64,000 bases of DNA from Serendipita indica DSM 11827 (taxonomy: Eukaryota; Basidiomycota; Agaricomycetes; Sebacinales; Serendipitaceae), in assembly GCA_910890315.1 (NCBI GenBank), contig CAJVGD010000042.1, forward strand, positions 496,001-560,000. Direction: 5' to 3'. The translations under genes were made by a program, and so were the position numbers. The notes under the pieces were generated by a model. The model was given only the letters and a program-made list of their open reading frames with translations, was not told the origin of the DNA and made no database searches. Shown here piece by piece: positions 38,431-50,731 of this stretch; position 1 is the first letter of the stretch, and each line of letters starts with the position of its first letter.

Positions 38431-41400
38431 GGTAATCTTCTTGAAATACGAATCTACAAAGTAGAAAAGCAGTATAAATCCACCAGTATATTATTACAAG
38501 GCTGTCGTTCTATACGAACCACTATACTTTGAGGAAAACAACAATGGAATAGGCAGACATGGCAGCAAGAAACACCCACTCGAGAAAGGTCAAGAGCGGG
38601 CATTGCATATATACTCTGTGTGTGTCTGAGAACGAGCCGGAGCGAAGGGACACAGTTTTGGTTTCCTCACGTTGGGCACCATCCAATAAAAAGCCCAAGA
38701 TGAGGCTTTGGACATGAATATGTGGGTGGTGGCATCAAAGGGCCAGTTTCCTAGCATGTAGCAACGAGAATGGAGAGTTTGGGCGCTTCAGACTACTCGC
38801 TGGTTGGATCGGACAAAAGCCAGAGACAAGTTCGATCCATTGTTTATATCCAGACAAGCAGCGGGTAAGAGTACATTATCGCTGGGTTAGATACACTCCA
38901 ACGGATCAAGGAGCTTCATTAAATGCATAAGCAGCCTTTCGGCACAAAATAGTGCCAGCTACAGCGGCTACACCAAGGTCCTCAATCGTGGAATGATTGT
39001 AATTTCTTGTCAGCATGTTCTGGCCGATTGAACATGCAATGGCGCCATCGTTAGCTATATCGAGGCACCATATCCCCGACATTCTCGGTGCAAGGACCTG
39101 AGCTAAGAGCGATCAAAGTCCGAGTGGACACGAACCACAACCATTGTTTACTCTCGCAAGTCCTTTGGACAGAGCTTCGTCCTGAAAATATGAAATTCTT
39201 TACTCGAGGACATCCGCCTCGACTTGCTGTCATTAATGGAGTCATCAGTGATCTCACTGTGACATGACCCTGGAAATTGATTTGTAGACGCCTGACATGC
39301 GGTATACCACGTTCAAGAACCTTTCATTAAGACAAAGAATCCTCTAGAACGGCCATCAAGTCCCGATTTGGCCGGGCGTCGCAGCAACCGTTATCCACTC
39401 TTTTGTCTGTCGGCCGCCAATCCAAAGATACATAACACACAAAAAAGAAATGAGAAGAAAGAAGCTGCCCGACTCTTGCTGGGGCAAGCGCTATTGAGTG
39501 GAGAGACCGACTTGGCGAGGTCCACTTCAAAGCGACAACAGAAACACGCAGAACATAGAGGGCAAGTCTAAACTCTGGGAGCTCCTGGTGTTTAACAGTG
39601 GTTTTGAGGAGAATGCAGAGCCAAGTCGTCCAAAGGGGGACCCGAATATCTCCTGTCTTGTTCGTCTGATGACCATGTATCCCAAGTTTGATGTATTGAT
39701 TACCGCTATCCCGAATACCGTGACACCACCGACATCTTGGTGACCCTATCATCGAATGTCCTTCCTAAAGATGCAGAACGGCCTGGCTTACCGACTATTT
39801 CAGGGCACAGTCAGGCCATATCTTAGAGGAAAGCCTTGATAATATTCTTTCGAGGCTGAAGACTTGATAGTTTTCCTTTAAATTGAGAGTCAGTCATGAG
39901 CATCCTCAGACCGCGGTCGCTCATCATGCTGCCTCCAAATCACGCGGTTGAGTGGATCGTGTATTCAAGTATAAGAAATATCTGTCCAAGGGATGTCGTA
40001 GAAGACCAATGACGCATGAGATAATGATCTGGTATGCCGACAGCACTCGCGGCTCTGGCAATGGAGAGAGGCGGTCACTGGTAATAAACCTCCAAAGTTT
40101 GTGATCAATAGATGTACGTTCGTGAGAGAAATAGAGCCCTGCCTCGTCTACTCTCTTGTAAGTTGTATTCAAGGTACTCGAGCGGAGAAGAATCACTCAC
40201 TGATAGAACGTCTACGTCAGCGGCGTTCTGAGAGACATCTTTGATTGACATCACGGCAGCAGTCACTCGTCTACGCTCGAAAGAAGCTAGGAGAATGGAC
40301 ACGCATTGGTGAGCGGCCGAGTAGCATGAGGCTAGACTCGTTGAAACACGAATGTCCCAAATGGTTTAGATCGTGCCAAATTGGTGCGTCAGGCTCGCAT
40401 TGGGCAATAATTCTGGATGAAAAGGAACAAGCATGCGGATGTTCCATCTCTTGGCGTATAGAGTATATCAAGAAAGGAAATATAGAGCCCTCCAAGAGAC
40501 CCGATGGGCGTGGACAATCGGGATGACTGACGGTGAGACCAATTCATGGGATCTCCTCAAGAGACCAGAATAGTGAAAGAAAAGCTCATCACCATACTCT
40601 CCTGTATCCTTGGAACCCCTTTAGCCGCAGATGATTGTTTGTGGAAGTGGACCAATCTGGGACAGCGCAGACCAGTTATCTCGATGTAGAAGGAAGCCTA
40701 GCCGCAGGTTGTATCACCTAGATTGCGACGAGATGCAAGAAAGTAACGTATTAGCCCTCGAGGCAGGCTATTTTCTGCATTGCAATGTGATCCCTCGCGC
40801 TCCTGCATTGGAGAGAGGAGATACAACCTGATCAGCTTGACCTCGGACATGCATCAAGAAACTCAGCCTTGGAGCCCTGTCGCCAAGATCGAGCTTTTGG
40901 TTCATCAGCGACAACACGGGCCAGCAGGGAGATGGATAACCGGGCCTCGGGCCTCACCACGGAGGGAGGAGAATAAACCTCCATCTGGAGCGTTTTACTA
41001 AAACTTCCTTGGCTTCTTTTTCCCTGGTGATAGAAACCTTGGGGCCAAGCGTGAATCAGGAGCATGGCCATCTCTTTGGAAGTTTGGACCCAACAAACGA
41101 ACCCCAGTTGAGCGTGGTCCAAGTAAATCGGTTCGCTGTGTACGAGAAACTCAATTTCAATGCAAGTTTGTGTGGAGGATATCCAGACACACACCATTGC
41201 CGAGGTATGAGCAGCCGTGGTGCCGACCCCTCACCCTAAGCGTACTATAGCAGCAGCCTATAATGTGGACTCTTGTGTAAGCACGATGCAGCATTTGTGA
41301 AAGTGGCCCCAATGGTGCACGACAAGCCTACCTATCCCTCGGCAGAAACACTGATATGATTACCAATGCGACGCATGACGTCGTAAATAACTCTACAATG

Positions 41401-42218
41401 ACGTCTTAAAATATACATGACCTAATATGTGGCGGTCGCTCGACCTTTGAAATTTGTACGACATCAAGTGGGACTTTACAAATCTCCTCCCGCCGTTTGG
41501 ATCCACTATTCTTTGGCTCGCCTGATCTGCTCTAGTCGCATTCGATGTGATTCGGAGGTAATTACACCTTTTACCAACTGTAAAGCCAGATTTGCTGCGC
41601 TGAATCTGCACATTTTGCGTGACAAAGTCGGCATAGCTGGCACGATCAAGAGAGAGAAGGAGCAATACCTATACGCCTTGAAACACTCGATAAATGCAAC
41701 TAGTCGCTTTGGCCGTATATCTTTCCCGGTGTCTCTACACGGGTGGGAGATGGTCTCTGAGATTGCCGCTGTAGCTATTCAAGTGTGTAGTAGGCACAAT
41801 GTCGTTGGCCACGCTATTCCCATCGGAGATGGTATTGACTGGGCGTCTGGCATTCTAGTGACTCGTGTCGCGTGGAGGTGAGTGACATCTAAGGGTTATT
41901 CTAAGAGGTAGGCCTTACTGGAATGCTGAGTCTAGACCGATCGACCCATATTTGTGGGCGATCCCCCTTTTGGAATAAGACGCCAGCCAGCCTGTTGTGG
42001 AGCGACAGCCGTGCCTGGTCCACTCACCTCGATTGTTGCACCCAGCCACGACTCTGACCATCGGCGCCTGGACCACGCAAGCTATTCCACAGCGACGACG
42101 GCAGGAAAATACTGAGGGATCTAGGAACCTGTTAATCATATCCAGGAGGAGCATTAGACAGCAACAAGTCCCAAGAGCATAATTTTTTGGACGCCGCAGG
42201 CTGCAGCAGCGTGTTTCA
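38431..42218. other. gene-poor interval
   Basis: About 3.8 kb with no supportable gene. A 55-codon open stretch on the plus strand around 39102-39266 (ELRAIKVRVDTNHNHCLLSQ, then LRPENMKFFTRGHPP) lacks a start and may be a fossil exon. No terminal repeats, transposase or reverse-transcriptase motifs were seen. Confidence 0.45.
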
Positions 42219-44219
42219 ATGTCGACAACACCATCTTCTCGTCCTGCCTTTCTTCGTGGACAGACAATGCCAACCTATCTTCCTTCCTCCTCGTCTTCGT
42301 CTGGAGTTGGCGCCCCGATGGCGAGCAAACACATTGTGTCTGCACTTGACGGCGCCGTCGCCGCACTCTCTTTTGCCAACGGTGCGCATATTCACTCTTT
42401 TCCATTTCTTTTCTCAGATGATGTTGATACCATTATGTTCGGTCACTCGGTTCTTCCTATTTGGTTCTGCTGTCCTCCTGGAACGAAATGAACATCCGAA
42501 ACTATATTCCCACCTGATCAATTTGGCGTCTGCGTGGTCGGCATGCTGAATGGGAATCGGTCGACGTGCAGGCTCGCAAACCGCCGTGCGCCATGTCGTC
42601 GCTGACGATGCGGTGAGCAATGCCAGTAGCGGCAGTAGCACCGGGAGCACCCCTCTCCCCTCCCCGGTTGGGCCTCCAACGGTTACCCAGGTCGGTCTCT
42701 TTTTCTTCTTGATAACTAGATGAACCTGACCATTCATTTTCATATGTCTACTTGGCACAAATTCACCGCATCGGCAACTCTCGGCACACCCTTTGCGCTC
42801 ACATTGACGTCGGGCCCACGCGGATGAACACCCGTTTTGTGGTTGTCGACGCTCCCTTTCTCCTGCCTTTTTGCCTCACTCTCCCCCGTCCGATTACTGG
42901 CTTATTCGCCCACCCTCCATCGGTCCGATTCGCGCAATGTCCTCAAAACTCTATATTCCGGCTCCGTGACGGCACCACTCGGCTGGGATCGCATACAAAA
43001 CGCACCTCTGCTAAACTCCACTTGTGGATGCAACGCCATGCCTCTATCGTCCTTTTGGACCCGTTCTCTCGTGAATGTCGCCGTGCATCTGGATGGCCGT
43101 CGTCCTCTTTTGGTGTGGACTCGGTACGGCCGAATGCGTCGCGGGCTCGCGGGGATGATATCACTACTGATTGGCCCTGCTATCACCCTTTTTGGTCACC
43201 GGCTCGTCCATATAACCCGACTGTCATTCCCTCTCTGTATATTTTGCACTTGCCTCTTCACGGCCGGCCTTGCAATCCCCTCGTCGCTGAAACTGCAACT
43301 GGCTCCACCGTTGTCGGCTGACCCTGCTCCTCTCATTCCTCTGCTCCTCGCAACCATCTGATTCGTACGGCTCTCCTCCGCTTCTTCCAACTCCCTTTTC
43401 ATATCTTCCGATTCCTATTTCTGAACTGGGGTGCCCGCCGACTCTCCGTCTCCTAAACTCTCGGCGCCTCGTGTCCTGCTTGCGCCACTGACGCTATAAA
43501 TCACGACTCCTATCACGATCTCTTTTTTTTCCCCCCTTCTTGTCGCCACGACTATCTGCCTCGGTCGATTTCCCCATCCGGTCCGTCTCATCCTTGGGCT
43601 CCCTCTTACTCCACTACCCATCGCGCGTGTACCGACGAATCCCCACACCTTCTCAATCTGCCGCTTCTCAATCTTCTCGCACCACTCAACGATCGCATTC
43701 AAACTCTGCCGCGCGTCTGCCGATATCTTGTACGGGCTCTGAACACTGCGCCCTCGAAACGACTTGGACTCGCCCTCATCTACCATCGTTGATCCCGTTG
43801 GCTCGCGCCTCTGCTCCGATCCACATCCACATCCACTTTCCGATTTTGACCACAGGTCGCTGCGCCCACCACGGTTCCACCTGTCCATCACCCGTCTCGA
43901 AGGATGAATCTCGACTCGCAACCATCTGCATATGTACTCAGCACACCGCTCGGACCTGGGTTCTCGTCCGAGTGCATTACAATTGCCGCCAAGCGCGGCA
44001 GCATACTCGTCATTATTGCAGACCGCTGGGATTCGGAGACTGACAGTGAGTCAAAAAATTCCCCTTTGTTGCGTGTTTGCAACCACGTGCTCATGACGAA
44101 AAAAAGGTCATTTCGAATGGAAGATTCACTTTGACCGCGACGCGGACATGACGAAGATTCAAGCCAACTTTAATCAGGGTCTGCTCAAGGTCACCGTCCC
44201 TAGAATACGAACGTACTAA
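42219..44219 (+). CDS. HSP20/alpha-crystallin-like protein with a 1.17-kb intron
   Basis: Four exons, 42219-42381, 42572-42690, 43856-44045 and 44107-44219, give 194 residues. Residues 1-110 are Ser/Thr/Pro-rich and probably disordered (TPSSRPAFLRGQTMP, SSGSSTGSTPLPSPVGPP). The C-terminal ~85 residues resemble an alpha-crystallin domain: ITIAAKRGSILVIIADRW, HFEWKIHFDRDADMTKIQAN and NQGLLKVTVPR, matching the usual A-x-x-x-x-G-h-L-x-h-x-h-P pattern. HSP20 proteins bind unfolding clients; related p23-like folds act as co-chaperones. The intron 42691-43855 is about twenty times the local norm and holds a TATAAA box (43495-43500). A short form starting at the ATG at 43904 may therefore exist. The family assignment is by eye. 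Confidence 0.62.
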
Positions 44220-45353
44220 CCGTGAGCCCATTTGGAGCGCGCGGTTTGTGGTTGTACGCCGCGTCACTCCACCACTCCCTTTTTTGCCTTGGCGGCGCGT
44301 GGGTGTTGATGCGGCGGCGACTTTTTTTTCTTTATCCACTGGAGTGGGATTTACGGGTGAGAAATGAGGCGGGAGAACCGACGTCGTCGGCCTCGTGCTC
44401 GACGCCTCCTTTCCCGCAACACCCCAGCCGACTCCACGGGTTCACCACGCTGCGGCAAATCTTTGCGCTCGCCTCACCGACAGGTCTATATCGTCGTGCG
44501 TCTTTTCGGTGTACCTTTTATCCGCAAGTCGACGGCGTTGTGTCCCGAGTGCCCTGACGTGTCGCACGTCGGGTCAACATATTTCTGGCGCTGCGCATGT
44601 GGGACCACATTGGTCCCTTGTCGACGCTGGAGTTGCGGTCGAGCGCGTCGTCGTGTGTGGAGGCGGTTCCACTTTGACGCGCTACGCATGCTCGTGTCCG
44701 ATGCAGAAGTGGCGTCGTCCATTGCACCCTCACTGAACCGGATCTTGCAATGCGCACTCAATACAGACGAGGACGACGTGGCGGTGCCGGCTTCTTCCAG
44801 CGACGTGCACCTTTGTCGGCTCGGTGTCTGTCCCCCCCCAAAAAAAAAAACATTTCACCGACATCATCTCTTTCTCATATTGGGTTTCATTTCCGAGTAT
44901 CCTTATTGCGATTTCGACAACTATATACACTCTCGACAATCTACAGCTCCCGACATCTCGCTTTCCCTATCCAGCTCCAACCGAATACTCTTGCCATTAA
45001 CTTTGCATTGCACTCGTCCTCATGCCTTCGTCATCTTTGTAGATGTATGAAGGCGTGGGCGTTATCTTAAAAGTTGGCCTCGCGGGCGGCCAATCCCTTG
45101 TAGGCAAGCTAGGCTATCGTACTCAATTTACATCTCTATCGCCATTTATCGTCGTCATCTCTTTGTGTTTCCCATATTCGACTCGATCCCTAGAGTGATC
45201 CGCCCTCCGTATGTCTTGTACCGCTCGTCATGTTCATTTAGTCTCGTAGGATAGAATTCAAAGGGTTTTCTGACATCATTCAGATTTATCGTTGTTTTCA
45301 CGCGAGTTTTCCGTCGGCCGTGTCGCGGTTCATAGTTCATAGATCACTGGTTC
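44220..45353. other. 3' flank of HSP20-like gene and upstream region of Family 1 member a
   Basis: 1.1 kb without a supported gene; a long plus-strand frame at 44364-45050 looks like chance (CCRRWSCGRARRRV-type composition). It contains a C-run joined to an A-run near 44826-44850. The block from about 44750 to 44975 resembles the DNA upstream of Family 1 member c (about 50250-50390), see findings. Confidence 0.5.
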
Positions 45354-46963
45354 ATGCCCGCTGGTTCACTATCGACCTTGGCTTGTCCTCCCCCGCTCCC
45401 GCCTTTTCCCGTTGATCTCAATCATTTCGCGTACTTGATGATGCAAGATTGTCTCTGGGAGGTGGAAAGGCGTCCCGCATCGATCAGGGCGGGCCTTGCT
45501 TTTGGGAACTTGGCGCGTAAGGAGAAATCTGAGGAGAGACCTGAAGATCCCGAGTCTCTCGTCAACTCCAGTGAACCACAGCCTTTAGGTAAGTACACTC
45601 CAACGCGTTAAGAGAAGTACATTCTCAAGGTCATATCTCGCAGTCAGGCGGAGTTCCGACCCCTACATCGGTTACAAACTACTCTACTCCAACCCCTGGA
45701 CGAAAATTGTCGGGCTGGATGATTTTGGGTCGTGTAAGTATCTTACTATGACATGCGTGGCAAGCCAAAGACTCTTAGCTCATTTGTCACAGTCGTTACC
45801 CCAAAAAACGATGAATTGATCGAAACGTCTTCATTGGCAGTCTCAACTTGGGATACAACTGTTCGCCCCTCGGATGTACTTGCGGACACCACCAATTACA
45901 CTGATCCATCGTCTGTACACAACCTGGGCCACTCTCAAGCGTTCTTTCCTGCTTCATTGCCAGCTTCGACCTTGAAACCGGCCACTCTTTTCGAGCACCC
46001 TCGGTCGGCTGATGTTGGTGAGTCTCTTACCGCGATGTGTGTATCAAGTGAAACGCCTTTTGAGCTAATTGTACCGCAGCCAGTCTCTCTAGCACGGATA
46101 GTCCTTCGCATTCCCAGCCAAACTCCCTTGATAGCAGTGTGCTTGATGGCCCAAGGATACGAACCAGGAAGGCTCCCACACCGCGGTACATTCCGCGGTA
46201 CATTCCGAGACCTCGTTCAGTTCTACAAAATTTCCGCTCACCGGTGACGGCTCAACCGTCAGTCAGAGTCCTAGTTTGGACCAAGTTGGTCAGTATCATC
46301 AAGCTCGATGTACTTTGAATGTTCTTACATAGTCCAAAGCCGACGGATTCGAAAGCCCGTCCAGGTGTCTGGCATTTCAAGCCTGCATACAGCGATCAAG
46401 GAACTTGCATTGTTCCCTCGTCAAATGGTCACCTACTAGACGTCTTAGCGTCGCTGGGTTCACGAGACGGGCGGCAAATTGCTTGGTTTGACTATGGCAC
46501 AGGCGCATGGAACTACCAAGATGTCGATACGCCTATACATATCGAGCATGATCGACCTATACTCTTGTGCAACTACCGAGTAGCCCATCAATTATCCGTT
46601 AATTGGGCCATTGTAGGAGAACTGACTGGTTACAAGTACAGATCCTTCGAGCCTCCTCAACCATACCGCGTGTCGGTGTCACCCTGCAAAAGAGGGGAAC
46701 ACTCGATGAGGGACAAACCGGCGGGCCAGGTGTTGCAAGCGCTCGAAGAGTTTGAATTAGACTTGGCGACGAATAAAAGGGGGGAACCGGTCATAAACCG
46801 ATTCAGATCTCGGTTTCATGACTTCAAAGGTTCTATATCTGCTATGAACAGAATTCGTCGTGCCGCAAGGGCATTGTCTGAAGAGGAGCGCAAGGTATAC
46901 ACCAGCCCAAATGCGGGTCGGATGTTTGGGGAGATAATGGATAACCACAAAGGAGGCCACTGA
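45354..46963 (+). CDS. Family 1 member a: tandem paralogue, unknown function
   Basis: Five exons are proposed. The first starts at 45354 (MPAGSLSTLACPPPL; an ATG at 45438, MMQDCLWEVERRP, is an alternative). The next read RRSSDPYIGYKLLYSNPW and FVTPKNDELIETSSLAVSTW, then a Ser/Pro/Arg-rich linker (TRKAPTPRYIPRYIPRPRS). The last exon (about 46333-46963) has the family core: GVWHFKPAYSDQGTCIVPSS, QIAWFDYGTGAWNYQDVDTP, RPILLCNYRVAHQLSVNWAI. The C-terminal box is SAMNRIRRAARALSEEERK. The last splice uses GTCAGT..ACATAG in phase 2. The order core-linker-RRA box is shared with member c at 50.7-52.4 kb. I know no described family with this pattern; a nuclear role is only a guess from the basic box. 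Confidence 0.6.
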
Positions 46964-48007
46964 ATACCTCTTACGAACATGTCCTCCCCAGCGGAAAAGC
47001 ATTCTACCCCTTCTACAGATGATTGTATCTTGTATTCCCTGACCTTGATGGCGAGGAGTACAAGCCTTTGTATGGTTTGGTCTATGTTTGCCTCGTAGGC
47101 ATATTCATGATGTATATAAGTGAGGTACGGTGACAGGAGATAACCTTACTCGTGTCTGCTCTCTCCGTCATCAGATCTATCTATAAACCTTACTCATTGT
47201 CGTATGTCTCCTCTCACCGTCCTCACCCTCCTTTCAAGACTTTGGCCGCTACCGTGAGGACCCTCCAGGGTCCCTGTCCTTTGGTCTTCGCTCTCATGGT
47301 TTGAATATATTTGGTGTTGATCTTGCTCCCGGTACCAGCGCCCTCGGAAGATTCTTGCCATCGACTTTGCAGTATGGGGTCGAGTGCATTTAATCTATCA
47401 GGATAAAATTAAAAAGTGATTCAGATCACTTGCACGGCTGGGATATCCTAGGGATGGAAGACGGGCAAGTGCGGTGCGAAGCTCATCTAGGCGACTGCAG
47501 CAGCGTTTACGTAACAGAGGCGAAAGGAGATTGCATTCTGGAGGGTGCTTGGGCGAAGAGAGTCGCAACATGATCCTCTGGAGTGGCTGGACTACTCTAA
47601 TTTGCGATTACTGACGGTACGGCTAGGACGGCTATGAACGGTGCGACGGTCAACATCGACACCACAACCTATGAGCAATGTGCTTGTGTCGGATGTGGGC
47701 GAGTAACGCGGCTCGGAAACCTGCCCATCCGGGCCACCGCGCGTTTGTTTGATTCTGGCCTCATGACCACAGAGCTGGGTGAAGGCTAGCGCTCGAAGTG
47801 TGCCAGATGAATAAGAGGGATTTTTCTGGTCATTGGGTACCCTAATTCAACACCTGTGTTTATCTTTGGACATGGTGGCCAAGTAGGCCCCAGAAATCGC
47901 GTCGCGATTTTGAGAGGCGGGTAAATTGAAACCATGTGACAAGGATGATTCGAAACACACTAATAATGTGGTTTCAAGTCGAATAAACTCCAAATCCTTT
48001 CAGCGCA
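46964..48007. other. intergenic, no gene seen
   Basis: About 1.0 kb between Family 1 members a and b. Nothing recognisable was found; open frames are short on both strands. Confidence 0.4.
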
Positions 48008-49174
48008 ATGCCAACTGCGGCTGCTAGAGCGGTGACAAATGATGCGCTCGAATTTCCAAGGCATGAGGGAAGCACCACGAAAAAAGTACCATTAGGCGTG
48101 AATCGAGATTGGTATTTGAATTACGTTACTTTTGACCCAAAAGGGCAATCTACAGAGCAGCCAAGCGCAAAATAACTGCAGGCCACAACTTCCAAGGAGT
48201 GCTTGTGAGAGAAAGGAATTCCCTCAGATTATACTAGATTTGATACTGTACACATTAGTATTAGCGGGGGGTTGGCTAGAAATACAGAGCCTTCAGGAGA
48301 TTGCTTTGTTACCAAACATGGTCGCCAGACACGTATCCAAACCATGCGGGAGGCAGCAAGGTCATATACTGTTGAGTTCAACCCATCTGGCGCCAGGACG
48401 ATCGCATTTCCGCAGGCTGGCCAGCACTCTAGGAGAATGTCCGCTCATACGCAACTTGGTTGTAAGATGAAACTGCAAGTCGGTTTCGACAAATCGAGCC
48501 GGCAGGTGCTACAAGTTGCCCCAAGCTGCCCCAAACTGCTGCTAGCTGCTGCTAGCTGCTGCTAGCTGACGTTATGGAAGTCTTTAGCCACAACTCAAAA
48601 CGTCTCTGCGACGACCGCTGGCCGCGGAGAGAATCCTTCGCTCCCTCCAGTCAATGCCTATTTTTGGGCCCAGGTAGGTTCTGTCAACGTTGACATTTAT
48701 CTCTTCCTAAACATTTCAAAGCACGTTAAATCTCCGATTTCTATTGTCTCACAACCGATTTTGGTCACTCTCCGTCCTCAAGAAGGTCAATCCGGTCTTG
48801 TCGTCGTTCCGTCGTCCAACCCCTCTTTGTTGGAGCAGCTCGGCTCCGGCCGCAACATCGGGCTATACATAGTTAGCCAAAGTTTGTGGAAGGTTAAGGA
48901 TCCAACCGATCCGATTCAAGTACGAGAAGGAAGCCTCCTCCTATGCGATCCCCGCATTATACATTACATGCCGAGGGACCTCAGTCAACTTTTGGCCAAT
49001 TTACGCCTCAACCCACGAGCATTTGCGCCAGGGCCCGCATGGACGACCCCTTCGGAAATCCCTCCAGACCTGGAGATCACGAGCGTGTATGAGAGCTCCC
49101 ATTTCCGTCGCAAGATTCCACCCTATCAAAGTTTGGAGATATCTCCTACAGGTTCTATGATGGACCTTGACTAG
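48008..49174 (+). pseudogene. Family 1 member b: incomplete paralogue
   Basis: The recognisable part starts with FWAQ before a 48-nt intron near 48673-48720. It then reads GQSGLVVVPSSNPSLLEQL, NIGLYIVSQSLWKVKDPTDP and SLLLCDPRIIHYMPRDLSQL, and stops at 49174. This aligns with the core of members a and c (PSS, W..Q..P, LLC). The intron sits at the same place as in member c (FWSQ in that gene). The C-terminal RRA box is missing. Upstream, an ATG at 48008 opens a 55-codon frame (MPTAAARAVTNDALEFPRHE), and 48272-48460 has another plausible exon (NTEPSGDCFVTKHGRQTRIQ). I cannot join them in frame to the core, and a short tandem repeat (48512-48568) lies between. Probably decayed. Confidence 0.45.
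48512..48568. repeat. short tandem repeats inside Family 1 member b
   Basis: Two copies of an AGCTGCCCCA-like unit are followed by about three copies of a 10-base unit (CTGCTGCTAG). The second array contains in-frame TAG in one phase. It falls exactly where the 5' exons of member b should join its core. Confidence 0.7.
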
Positions 49175-49460
49175 TTTGACGTGGGTGAGTTCCTCTCGCC
49201 GGCTGATTATTTAGCTGACGCTTCTGACGTTCTTTGACCGTCAACAAACTTGACTCTAGGAATAGGCATTCTAACGATAAAAATACGATTGATTGGACCA
49301 AATGGCTGTAGTCACGCGGTTTCTGTCTCTTTTGGCTTGTACTTTCTTGGGTCCTACAGGTAGCAATACCTCGACTTTGTAGTCTACTCAGATTTGCCAT
49401 CTAATGTTGTCTCTGATTTTTTCCTGATTTTCTGAGATTTCTGTCTGAGCTTTCTGCTGG

Positions 49461-50081
49461 TTGTCGTTCACAGTGTACATCACCAAATTCGAAGCAAACT
49501 CAATCGATTTCCTACCTGGATCACGAAACAGGGTGTGGAAGACCCAAAAGGTCGACAGGCCTATAAAGACGTATCCTGATCACCCAGTGCTTCTCTGTAA
49601 TTATCACTTATCTGATGACCCCGTAAACCGGGCTCAAGTGAGAGATGTAGCCAGCTACGATCATAAACCATACAAACGCTATCACCCATACACGTCTGCG
49701 CGTGGAGGATCGCCTTCCAAATCGTCTTTCACGAATAGACCAGCAGGCGAAAGCCGAGAAACGCGCAAAAAGTTCGAAGAATGAGGAAAAACAAAGAAAG
49801 GAGGTGACGCAGCGCTCGAACAATTCAAATCTTACTTTCCTGACTTCCATGGCTCTACATCTACTATGGGTAGAATCCGGCGCGCCGCGAAGAAGTTGTC
49901 GGAGAGTGACTACACACTCTATACGACCGCGATGGCGGGCAGCCAGTTTGGAGATGTGCTGATGCACGCAGAGAATCTCAGGAAATTCAAGAAGTCCACC
50001 TCGGTGAATGCCACGAGCTCCGAGAGTCATGCGCTGCACAGCGCTACGCCAGGGGAAGATTCAGAGGCCGATATGCATTAG
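49461..50081 (+). pseudogene. Family 1 member b2: 5'-truncated paralogue with one stop
   Basis: After a possible acceptor (GTTCACAG at about 49467-49474) the frame reads RNRVWKTQKVDRPIKTYPDH, PVLLCNYHLSDDPVNRAQVR, then NRPAGESRETRKKFEE. A TGA at 49782-49784 interrupts, and the same frame resumes with DAALEQFKSYFPDFHGSTST and MGRIRRAAKKLSESDYTLY, ending at the stop at 50079-50081. It aligns end to end with the second half of member a (KPAGQVLQALEEF, FHDFKGSISAMNRIRRAARA). The PSS half of the core is missing. It therefore looks like a truncated and stopped duplicate. A very short intron removing the stop was considered, but no GT..AG pair fits. Confidence 0.6.
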
Positions 50082-50731
50082 GTTCGTCGATCTGTGTCAC
50101 TATGGAATCCCACTAATACACCTTGAATCCAGCACTAGGGCCTCACCAATGTCTTACTTTACCGCCACCAACCTATACAGACGACAGCCGTCACAAATCA
50201 ATATATCATGTAGTCGTAATAAAATGTAATCCGAGAACGTGCTGTCGTGTGATCCAGACGAGGACGATTCACAGACTTGACCTTCTGCCTCCCCCTACGT
50301 TGGGTCACTCCGGGTATCTTTATCACGGTTTTGACATCTATATACGCTCTCATTATATGGGTTTCCTATCCAGCTCATTCTCACTGAAGTGAGATCCAAG
50401 ACGCATCCTGTTACTGGCGTCGCATTACCTCCGCATCTCTCCAATGCGTCCAGAACAGCACCAATGTCCAGAAACTAGTAGCCTGGACTAGGGGACGTTC
50501 ATTCACAATCGTGCATTGGCGAGCCAGTCAGTGGCCAAGTGAGCGAGCTGCACCTCGAGCAGCGCTCGGTGCAGGGCTCAGTGAACTGAATGGTGAACCG
50601 AACGGAGCGGCGACTTTGAACAATGGCTTATGTAATCTTTTAGGGCCTATTTAAACAACCGCGCTCTCACGTTCTCTCCGCTACTACGACCTTCTACACC
50701 CCAACCCGCCCGCCAACGGTGCATTTACCTC
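50082..50731 (+). promoter_or_regulatory. upstream region of Family 1 member c
   Basis: 650 bp. The block around 50315-50390 resembles the block 44900-44975 upstream of member a (both contain TATATAC.CTCTC and CCTATCCAGCTC). A TATA-like TATTTAAA lies at about 50648-50655, some 77-84 bp before the ATG at 50732. Confidence 0.55.

Noticed and set aside
38527-38612. First exon with a membrane segment for the coiled-coil gene
   Set aside because: The donor GTATAG leaves the wrong phase for the exon ending upstream of 38430; kept only as a note.
42752-43361. Long plus-strand open frames of ~175-190 codons
   Set aside because: They lie in pyrimidine-rich DNA inside the proposed HSP20-like intron, overlap each other in two frames and have random-looking composition.
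44364-45050. 228-codon plus-strand open frame
   Set aside because: Very Arg/Cys-rich with no domain, overlaps several other frames, and includes a C-run/A-run; more likely untranslated flank.
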